Shown: positions 1 to 6,188 of the stretch, one piece after another
How the letters are laid out: each line of letters begins with the position of its first letter
How positions within the stretch are numbered: the first letter of the stretch is position 1
DNA from: Opitutaceae bacterium UBA4094
GTDB taxonomy: Bacteria > Verrucomicrobiota > Verrucomicrobiia > Opitutales > Opitutaceae
DNA length: 11,113 nucleotides
Direction of reading: 5' to 3'
Assembly (NCBI GenBank): GCA_002382525.1
Contig: DFYA01000287.1
Span: 1-11,113, forward strand
Program-made: the position numbers and the translations under genes
The notes under the pieces: model-generated
Told to the model about the DNA's origin: nothing
The model's database searches: none
What the model saw: the letters and a program-made list of their open reading frames with translations, nothing else

Positions 1-1
1 G

Positions 2-3000
2 GCGGGCGAGTTGAGGAAGGTCGCGCAGGCGTGGGTGGACGGCGCCGACGTGCCTTGGCGTCGATTGCCGGGTGCGGAGAAGCGGCGGCGGGTGAGCCTG
101 CCGACCTATCCGTTCGCGAAGAAACGTTACTGGGTGGAGCTGGCTCCGCGTGCGGTGGCGGCGGAACGTCCGCGGACGGCGGCTCCGCTGGCGAAACCCA
201 CGGGGATAACGCTGGCGCCGCTGCCCACGGTGGAGAGTGTGCGGAAGGCGGAACCAGTGCCGGAGCGGACGGTGGAGATGGAGCCGTTGAAGGTCGCGGA
301 GAAAACCGCAATCCAATCACTGCCAGTCGCGCCGGTGCAGTTGGAGGTGGCGCCGACCGCGTTGCTGGACGAACTGCGCGAGAGTTTGGCCAAGGCGCTT
401 TTTTTGGAGGAGCACGAACTCGGGTTGGACAAGCCGTTTTTGGAGATGGGGCTCGATTCGATCGTGGGCGTGGAATGGGTGAACGCGCTGAACAAAAAAT
501 ACGGCCTCACGATTCCGGCGAACCAAGTTTACGAGTATCCGAGTCTGCGGAAATTCACGGACTTCGTGCATCGTCAGTTGCAGCCGGCGATGCCGAAGTC
601 GACGGCCAAGGTGGCGGAGCCGGTCGCGGCACGAGCGGCAGAGGCGGAACCGGTGCGCGTGGCTGCGGCGCCGCACGAGCAGGCGGCGGTGCGTGCGGTG
701 AAGACGGTGGAAACGGAGCGGGCGAAGACGACGGACATCGCGATCGTGGGCGTGGCGGGGCGGTTCCCGGGCGGCGAAACGCTGGATGCGTTCTGGGAGC
801 TGTTGGAATCCGGCCGGACGGCGTTCTCGGGATTCCCGACCGACCGTGATTGGGATTTTGGAGGGCTCGGGTCCGGGGAGAATTCACCGCTCGCGAAGGT
901 GATGGAGTTCGGCGCGTTTCTGAAAAACGTGGATCGCTTCGACCCGTTGTTTTTCCAGATTTCGCCCAAGGAGGCGACGACGATGGATCCGGGGGAGCGG
1001 ATCTTTTTGGAAGAAACGTGGAAAGCGATCGAGGACGCGGGCGTGGTGCCGGCGGAGCTCGAGGGGCGGCGCTGGGGCGTGTTTTGCGGGAACGGCGGGG
1101 ATTATTCGCTGCGCATCAAAGAGGCGGTCGGTTACTCGCCGCATGTGACGCTGGCGCAGGTGCCATCGCGCGTGTCGCATTGTCTGGGGCTCACGGGTCC
1201 GAGTCACGCGGTGGACGCCGGTTGCGCGTCGGCGTTGCTGGCGATCGCGCAGGCGTGCGATCACTTGGTGGCGGGCACGTGCGAGGCGGCGATCGCGGGC
1301 GGGGTGTTTGTTCATTCGACGCCGAACTTGATCGTGAGCGCGTCGCAAGTGGGACTGCTGGCCGGCGCGGGCGCGGGGGGGCGCGCGCTGGATCGAGCGG
1401 CGGGCGGGATGGTCGCCAGCGAGGCGGCGGGCGTGCTGGTGTTGAAGTCGCTGGCGGATGCGCTGGCGGCGGGTGATCGCGTTTACGGCGTGATCGAAGG
1501 GTGGGGCAGTAACCATAACGGCAAGACCAACGGCATGGTCGCCCCGAGCGTGGAGGCGCAGGCGGCGCTGTTGAGCGATGTATATGGACGCTTTGGCATC
1601 GATCCGGCGGGCATTAGTTTTGTGGAGGCGAACGCGGCCGGGTTGCCGCTGGCGGACGCGGCAGAGGTGCGGGCGTTGGCAGAGGTGTTTGTGAAGGCGG
1701 GCGCGGGGCGGCAGGTGTGCGCGCTCGGCAGCGTGGAGAACAACATTGGGCATGCGTTTCATGCGTCGGGCATGAGCCATGTGATGAAGGTGCTCTTAAG
1801 TCTTAAGCACGGGCGGATTCCTGGGATGGTGAACGTGAGCGAGGTCGATCCGGCGCTGAAGATCGAGGAGAGTCCGTTTTTCGTGAACGCAACGACGATC
1901 CCGTGGGCGGCGCCGGCGGGCGGGCGTCGGCGGGCGGCGGTGAGCTCGTTTGGTGCGACCGGGGCGAACGTGCATCTCGTGATTGCGGAGGCGCCTGCTG
2001 TGGCGACGGATCGGCTGGATAGGAATGGGACGGATGGGGCTAATGGGACCAATGGGACGAATGAAGGCGCGCGCGTGGACGGGCGCGGAGCGGTGGTGAT
2101 TGCGGTGTCGGCGAAGACCGAGGCGGGACTGCGGCAACGCTGCGGCGACCTTGCTAAGCAGGTGGAACGCGGGTTGGCGTCGGGTGGAATAAACCTGCGC
2201 AGGATGGCGGCGAATCTGTTGCTGCGGCGAAGCCAGTTCGCGTGTCGGCGCGAGCTGGTGGTGCACGACGCGAGGACGCTGCTGAAGCGGTTGCGCGATG
2301 TGGCGGCGGGCGTGGAGACCGCGGGGCAACCGGAGGGCGAAGGCATGGCGCGGGGCGTGCGCGAGGACTTTACGGACGAGGAAAAGCGACCGATGTCGTT
2401 GCCGGCGTATCCGTTCGAGCGGCGGCGCTGTTGGATCGAAACGCCGCGTCGGGCTGGGGACGGCGGAGGCGCGACCGCGCTGCGCGCGACGACGGAAGGC
2501 AAGGAGGCGACGGCGGCGGAGCGTAGTGAAGTGCTGAATACGTTGATCGGGTTTATCGCCGAAGTGACGGATCTGACGGCGGCGGAGATTGATCCGCAGG
2601 CGAAGCTGAGCGCGTATGGGGTCGATTCGTTAGTGGGCATGCGGCTCTTGAATCGGGTGAACGAACGCTTCGGCGGCGGGTTTGATGCGTCGTTGCTGGT
2701 CATCGAGACGATTGCGGGCGTGGCGGGGGAGATCGGCCGGCGCGGGGCGGTGATGCGGCGTGGAATGGTGAAGACGGATCGCGAAGGGCGTTGGGCTGAG
2801 CCGGGATTTGTTGAACGCGTGATGATCCCGGTGGAGGCGGACAAGGGGCGGAGCGCGAGCGCGGGCGAGGTCGGGGCCCAAGAGGCGGGGTTGCGGCAGC
2901 TTGAACGCTTGATCGAAACCGGCGTGGGCGTGTGGCGTGACGCGGGCGGGGTGTGCTTCGAGTTTTTGCGCGGCACGCAGACGCGGGAGAGCGTGGCGGC

Positions 3001-4402
3001 GCTCGTCGAACGATCAGCGGCGCTTCACGCGGCGCTGGAGACGGGGCGCCGTTATTTTCCGGTGAGCGACATGCAGCGGTTTGCGTTGCAGGAATCGGAA
3101 GTGAACCGACGGACCGCGTTGAACCTGTGTCAGGGTTTTCGCATCGACATGCCGGTGAAGACCGACGCGTTAAACGCGGCACTCAACGAACTCGTTGCGC
3201 GTCATTCGATTTTTCGCACGGGAGCGCGGCGCGCGGGCGAGCGGTGGATGCAGGTCGTCTATGACGAACTCGCGGTCGCGTGCCGTGAAATCGTTTGGCC
3301 GGAGTGCGGCACGGCGGAGGCGTTTGCCGCGGCCTTGGCGCGATTCCAACGGGAACGGAACGGTGAACTCTTCGATGTAGATCGGGCTCCACTGTGTGAC
3401 GTTTATCTGGTGCACAACGGGCGGGGTCTGGGCGCGGTGGTGTTTTGCGCGCACCACTTCCATGCGGATGGTTTCACTCTGTATCGGTTTTTGCAGGAAT
3501 TGTATGAGCGCTATGTGGCGCGGGTGACGAGTGGAGCGCGGACGGGGACGGACGCGGTGCCGCGAGCGGAGTATGCGCAGTTTGCGTTGACGCAGTTTGC
3601 GCCGGAGAGCGCGGAGACGGGTCGGTATTGGTTGGAGAAACTGCGGGGCAGGGCGCGCGCGGGCGGATGGGTGGATCGCACGGTGAAGGTGGAGTTTGGC
3701 GAAGGCTTGAAGGCGGGCGCGCGCGAGGTCGCGGTGGCGCCTGAGCTGGTGGCGAGGTGGCAGGAATTTAACCGCCGCAATCGCATCACGCTCACGCAGC
3801 TGGCGACCGGGGCGTTGGCGGCCCTGTTGTATCAATTAACGGATACGAGCCAGCCGATTCAGATGGTGTATAATCTGCGGGATCGGGTGGAATTCGAGGA
3901 CGTGGCGGGCGACTTCTCGTCCTCGGTTCCGATGGTGTTGGCCATGGATGAGGAATCCACGGGACGCGAGGTGTGGCGCGCTTACGAGAACGCGGTGCTG
4001 GATATCCAGCGGCACAAGCATTTCGATTTCACGATGCTCTTGGATGCTGCGGGTGGCGGCACGGGCGGCGGAGTCGGCCAAGCGCGGCTGGGGGGAGACG
4101 TGGCGATGGATAGCAATGATCGCGATGCGATGGGCGGGGTGACGGCGTTTGCGGAGCGGTTGATCGCGATCGAGATGGAGGAGCGTCCGCCGGTCGCGCC
4201 GCTGCTGGTGTGCGTGGTGAAGACGCACGGGCGAGTCACGCTGCCGATGATGTATGACCGCGCGCGTTTCGCGGAGCGGACGGTGGAGTTGCTCGCCGAG
4301 AATCTGGTGTCGGTGATCGAGCAGATGGTGCGCGATCCGGACAGGCCGGTGCGCGAGTTGGCGGTGGCGCGGGAGTTGATCGAGCGGGTGGGGCGGCGCT
4401 GA
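2..4402 (+). CDS. Trans-AT polyketide synthase, C-terminal part (linker-ACP-KS0-linker-ACP-TubC-like-C), 5' partial
   Basis: The frame is open to the left edge, so the true start is upstream; residues are numbered here from the TTG at base 11. Visible order: end of a KS-ACP linker (SLPTYPFAKKRYW, 29-41); ACP, about 117-190, with GLDS and phosphopantetheine Ser150; ketosynthase, about 242-660, starting DIAIVGVAGRFPGG, with Cys405 in VDAGCASALL and His581 in NNIGH; a second linker ending SLPAYPFERRRCW (796-808); ACP, about 838-910, with GVDS (Ser873); a probable TubC-like fold, about 959-1010; and a condensation domain, about 1013-1455, with RHSIFRT (1064-1070) and an intact HHFHADG (1148-1154). 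No acyltransferase lies between KS and ACP, which is the trans-AT layout. The usual KS HGTGT histidine is Asn541, so this KS probably passes the chain on without extending it. No thioesterase follows, so the C domain is inferred to release the product as an ester, amide or macrocycle. The product is unknown. Confidence 0.93.
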   Translation, partial: AGELRKVAQAWVDGADVPWRRLPGAEKRRRVSLPTYPFAKKRYWVELAPRAVAAERPRTAAPLAKPTGITLAPLPTVESVRKAEPVPERTVEMEPLKVAEKTAIQSLPVAPVQLEVAPTALLDELRESLAKALFLEEHELGLDKPFLEMGLDSIVGVEWVNALNKKYGLTIPANQVYEYPSLRKFTDFVHRQLQPAMPKSTAKVAEPVAARAAEAEPVRVAAAPHEQAAVRAVKTVETERAKTTDIAIVGVAGRFPGGETLDAFWELLESGRTAFSGFPTDRDWDFGGLGSGENSPLAKVMEFGAFLKNVDRFDPLFFQISPKEATTMDPGERIFLEETWKAIEDAGVVPAELEGRRWGVFCGNGGDYSLRIKEAVGYSPHVTLAQVPSRVSHCLGLTGPSHAVDAGCASALLAIAQACDHLVAGTCEAAIAGGVFVHSTPNLIVSASQVGLLAGAGAGGRALDRAAGGMVASEAAGVLVLKSLADALAAGDRVYGVIEGWGSNHNGKTNGMVAPSVEAQAALLSDVYGRFGIDPAGISFVEANAAGLPLADAAEVRALAEVFVKAGAGRQVCALGSVENNIGHAFHASGMSHVMKVLLSLKHGRIPGMVNVSEVDPALKIEESPFFVNATTIPWAAPAGGRRRAAVSSFGATGANVHLVIAEAPAVATDRLDRNGTDGANGTNGTNEGARVDGRGAVVIAVSAKTEAGLRQRCGDLAKQVERGLASGGINLRRMAANLLLRRSQFACRRELVVHDARTLLKRLRDVAAGVETAGQPEGEGMARGVREDFTDEEKRPMSLPAYPFERRRCWIETPRRAGDGGGATALRATTEGKEATAAERSEVLNTLIGFIAEVTDLTAAEIDPQAKLSAYGVDSLVGMRLLNRVNERFGGGFDASLLVIETIAGVAGEIGRRGAVMRRGMVKTDREGRWAEPGFVERVMIPVEADKGRSASAGEVGAQEAGLRQLERLIETGVGVWRDAGGVCFEFLRGTQTRESVAALVERSAALHAALETGRRYFPVSDMQRFALQESEVNRRTALNLCQGFRIDMPVKTDALNAALNELVARHSIFRTGARRAGERWMQVVYDELAVACREIVWPECGTAEAFAAALARFQRERNGELFDVDRAPLCDVYLVHNGRGLGAVVFCAHHFHADGFTLYRFLQELYERYVARVTSGARTGTDAVPRAEYAQFALTQFAPESAETGRYWLEKLRGRARAGGWVDRTVKVEFGEGLKAGAREVAVAPELVARWQEFNRRNRITLTQLATGALAALLYQLTDTSQPIQMVYNLRDRVEFEDVAGDFSSSVPMVLAMDEESTGREVWRAYENAVLDIQRHKHFDFTMLLDAAGGGTGGGVGQARLGGDVAMDSNDRDAMGGVTAFAERLIAIEMEERPPVAPLLVCVVKTHGRVTLPMMYDRARFAERTVELLAENLVSVIEQMVRDPDRPVRELAVARELIERVGRR
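2024..2062 (+). repeat. Asn-Gly-Thr coding tandem repeat in the PKS inter-domain linker
   Basis: Four 9-bp units resembling AATGGGACN (one is GATGGGGCT), plus a final AAT, encode an Asn-Gly-Thr-rich stretch at residues 672-684 of the PKS. The stretch joins the end of the KS domain (SSFGATGANVHLVI) to the following linker. It is probably a flexible hinge that grew by replication slippage. It stays in frame and breaks no domain. Confidence 0.7.
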
Positions 4403-4407
4403 GCGGG

Positions 4408-4423
4408 GCTCCGGTTTAGGAGC
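4408..4423. terminator. Possible weak hairpin between convergent genes
   Basis: GCTCC (4408-4412) and GGAGC (4419-4423) can pair around a 6-nt loop between the PKS stop (4400-4402) and the lipase stop (4416-4418). An alternative pairing joins GCGCT (4396-4400) with AGCGC (4421-4425). Neither has a following T-run, so an intrinsic terminator is only a possibility. The 13-bp gap between the convergent stops leaves room for little else. Confidence 0.22.
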
Positions 4424-5663
4424 GCTTGAACAACGCGCGCAGGCGGCCCCACCAGGCTTCGAGGCGCTGCCAAAAGGAACGGCGCGCGGGGGGGGCTTTG
4501 GCCTCGGTTTCGACCTTCGCGGCCTTGGCCGTTTTCGCCGCGGGCACGCACATGATCTTGATGAACTCGTCGATTTTGAAGTGCGAGAAGTAGGGGAAGA
4601 TGTGCTGCACGAGGGCGTGCGCGACGAAGCCGACGGTGCCGACCACGTTCTTGGCGCCGAAAGGATTGAGGCGTTTGACGAGGTTGGAGACGTTGTCGAT
4701 GAACTCGAAAAACGGCTGATACTTCTCGCCGGAGAGGTCCTCGATGCGGAGGAAGGGCGTTTGAAAACCGGCCGCGTCGGGCAACACGTTGAGGTAGTGG
4801 TTGCCCACCGTTTCGCGGCGCAGGTTGGTGATCAGTTTGACGATCGGTGGCTGCGACGCGATGTGCGGCTCGTAGAGCGCGGGGATCTTGAGCAGCAGGT
4901 CCTTTTCGTAGGCGAACGCCACGATATCCAGGGCACTGTAGATGCGCGCACTGGTGGCGCCGAGCTTCTCGCCGTAGTAGCGGGAAAAGTCGGCGTCGCC
5001 GGGGGATTGTCCGGCGGTGTTGAGGCAACTGATCTCGACCGAGCCGGACGGGTCCCACTCCGAGCGGGTGTCGTCGAGGAAAAGTGAATACACGGAGGAC
5101 AACGCGCCGCCGAGGCTGTGGCCGGTGACCATGAGGCGCTTGATCGTGGGCGTCGCGGCGAGGAAGTCGCGCGCGGACACGGCGGCGCCGGTGGAGGGAT
5201 CGCGTTCGGCGAGCTTCTGGAGCTTCTCCAAGCCGTAGGCGACGCCCTTGGAAATGTGCGGGTTCAGTGCGGTGCTTCCGTAGGGCCACGCGACTTTGTC
5301 CTTCACGTTAAAGTCCTCGATCATCCAGCCCATGAGCGAAATGCCGTTGGTGCCCGCGATGGCGAGAACAGCTTGCTCCGGGTGCGCGGCGGGCACGGCG
5401 ATGAACATGCTGTTGACGGACGTCTTGGCGCCCACGAACGCGTCTGCGTAAACCACCGGTCCCCAAACGAGCGTCCACGTGCCGATCAGGTCGCGGGCGG
5501 CGGGGTTGTTGAGGACGTTTTCGACCAGCGTGCGAAACTTCTTCGTGATGGTCGCCTCGGACCCTGTGAGGTTAAAGCTCAGGCAGGTGAGCATCGAGAG
5601 ACAGAACGCCTGCTGTTGGAAGTCGTAGCGCCCGCCGTTGTAGCCGATGGACGTGTCGTTCAT
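4416..5663 (-). CDS. Class 3-type lipase / alpha-beta hydrolase with basic amphipathic C-terminus
   Basis: A 415-residue protein. The nucleophile-elbow motif GHSLGGA (181-187, Ser183) sits in a predicted strand-turn-helix (RLMVTGHSLGGALSSVYSLF). Asp246 in YSALDIVAF, 63 residues on, and perhaps His289 in GNHYLNVL would complete the Ser-Asp-His triad; this spacing suits the fungal/class 3 lipase fold. The reaction is inferred to be hydrolysis of a lipid or other ester. No signal peptide is visible. The end is unusual: a Lys/Ala/Pro-rich linker (about 374-395) leads to a Trp/Arg-rich segment (RRSFWQRLEAWWGRLRALF) that looks like an amphipathic membrane-binding helix. The start ATG overlaps the stop of the upstream small membrane protein gene (ATGA), and no Shine-Dalgarno is seen, so translation is probably coupled. 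It converges on the PKS gene with a 13-bp gap. A role with the PKS product (for example ester hydrolysis) is possible but unsupported. Confidence 0.85.
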   Translation of the reverse strand: MNDTSIGYNGGRYDFQQQAFCLSMLTCLSFNLTGSEATITKKFRTLVENVLNNPAARDLIGTWTLVWGPVVYADAFVGAKTSVNSMFIAVPAAHPEQAVLAIAGTNGISLMGWMIEDFNVKDKVAWPYGSTALNPHISKGVAYGLEKLQKLAERDPSTGAAVSARDFLAATPTIKRLMVTGHSLGGALSSVYSLFLDDTRSEWDPSGSVEISCLNTAGQSPGDADFSRYYGEKLGATSARIYSALDIVAFAYEKDLLLKIPALYEPHIASQPPIVKLITNLRRETVGNHYLNVLPDAAGFQTPFLRIEDLSGEKYQPFFEFIDNVSNLVKRLNPFGAKNVVGTVGFVAHALVQHIFPYFSHFKIDEFIKIMCVPAAKTAKAAKVETEAKAPPARRSFWQRLEAWWGRLRALFKRS

Positions 5664-5905
5664 TGGGAATCCGACGGCTTGGGGGTGTCTTTGTGAAGGG
5701 CGGTGCGCGTCAGCGTGACATCGGATCTAAACCGTGCCCGCACGGATAGGACGATCATCAGGATGCTTATCGCGCAGCCGACACCGAACCCGAAGGCGAT
5801 ATCCACGATTTCAGTGAACGCGTTGTAGGAACGTCCGATCCACCAGCCGACGACCGCGCCTAAGAGGGGTGATGAGTAGAACAGGAAGTTCCGAAGGGTT
5901 TGCAT
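5660..5905 (-). CDS. Small two-helix membrane protein, function unknown
   Basis: An 81-residue protein starting MQTLRNFLFY. Two hydrophobic segments are visible: about 8-24 (FYSSPLLGAVVGWWIG) and about 34-56 (VDIAFGFGVGCAISILMIVL). Both carry small-residue spacing (GAVVG, GFGVG) that favours helix packing. The loop between them is short, and the tail is polar and basic with RARFR after helix 2. By the positive-inside rule the tail is probably cytoplasmic. The ATG at 5905 is chosen because the upstream in-frame sequence is Pro/Arg-rich and does not look coding. There is no clear Shine-Dalgarno. Its stop overlaps the lipase start by 4 bp, so the two are likely one transcription unit and may act together, for example as a membrane partner for the lipase. 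I do not recognise a family. Confidence 0.62.
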   Translation of the reverse strand: MQTLRNFLFYSSPLLGAVVGWWIGRSYNAFTEIVDIAFGFGVGCAISILMIVLSVRARFRSDVTLTRTALHKDTPKPSDSQ

Positions 5906-5962
5906 AAGTAAGAGGTGACGAGGAACGCGGGCCTTTAAAACGGGCGATACGTCGGAATCCCA

Positions 5963-5999
5963 GCAAAACCGCGCCGGGCCAGGAACGGCGCGTGTTTGC
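5963..5999. other. GC-rich hairpin between divergent units
   Basis: CGCGCCG (5970-5976) and CGGCGCG (5986-5992) form a perfect 7-bp stem around a 9-nt loop. Outside a 2x2 mismatch, GCAAA (5963-5967) pairs with TTTGC (5995-5999). The arms carry short A- and T-runs on the two sides, as in a bidirectional terminator. However, it lies upstream of both flanking genes, so its role could instead be a boundary against read-through between the divergent units. It could also be a remnant of a palindromic repeat. Confidence 0.45.
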
Positions 6000-6119
6000 C
6001 GGAACGGCGGGCGGGTAGGTCTGGCGATAAACATCCGGCTTCCGGCGAGGCGTTTCGGTGTAGCTACCCCAATGTGAATAAGTTTGGACCCCAAAGCGGC
6101 CTTAACGCTCGGAGTTGTC

Positions 6120-6149
6120 TTGACCCTTATGGGGCAAAATGGGTTGAAA
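6120..6149 (+). promoter_or_regulatory. Candidate dcw operon promoter (Pmra)
   Basis: A good -35-like hexamer TTGACC (6120-6125) is followed after 18 bp by a weak -10-like TTGAAA (6144-6149). The -10 matches the consensus at only three positions. Support comes mainly from position: the MraZ boxes begin at 6130, inside the spacer, so bound MraZ would block RNA polymerase. The exact -10 is uncertain. Confidence 0.38.
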
Positions 6150-6164
6150 TGGGGCGTTGTGGGG
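6130..6164 (+). promoter_or_regulatory. MraZ operator: four TGGGN boxes at 10-bp spacing
   Basis: TGGGG (6130-6134), TGGGT (6140-6144), TGGGG (6150-6154) and TGGGG (6160-6164) are separated by exactly 5 nt each, so all face the same side of the helix. MraZ is known in E. coli to bind direct TGGGN repeats with 5-nt spacers in front of its own gene. The array ends 24 bp before the mraZ ATG and overlaps the candidate promoter, which predicts autorepression of the dcw operon. Three boxes are the usual number in E. coli; here there are four. Confidence 0.88.
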
Positions 6165-6188
6165 GATCTGGCGGTCCCTCTCGCGTTA

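Larger units (their letters stand above)
5906..6188. other. Divergent intergenic region between the lipase unit and the dcw operon
   Basis: A 283-bp stretch with no convincing gene. From left to right it holds a -10-like TTTAAA for the minus strand (5934-5939, no good -35), a GC-rich hairpin (5963-5999), a GCCGGAA/TTCCGGC inverted repeat (5998-6004 and 6040-6046), a putative plus-strand promoter, and the four-box MraZ operator. The sense of the G/C bias reverses across this region. Confidence 0.75.

Noticed and set aside
884..1780. Minus-strand open frame of 298 codons opposite the KS domain
   Set aside because: Arg/His-rich shadow of the KS coding sequence with no recognisable motif.
2026..2057. 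TGGG boxes in the PKS as a second MraZ operator
   Set aside because: Their spacing is 9 bp, set by codon triplets, not the 10-bp helical step needed, and they lie inside a coding repeat far from any promoter.
3982..5289. Long minus-strand open frame of 435 codons across the end of the PKS and the lipase
   Set aside because: It is in another frame of the lipase strand, is Arg/Pro/His-rich, and has no domain; high GC keeps such frames open.
6083..6095. TTTGG/CCAAA inverted repeat before the dcw promoter as an operator
   Set aside because: Only 5 bp per arm with a 3-nt spacer; this can easily arise by chance and nothing else supports it.
6084..6188. In-frame upstream start that would lengthen MraZ by 35 residues
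   Set aside because: The added part does not resemble MraZ, would put the operator boxes inside the gene, and makes the protein longer than the usual 150 or so residues.
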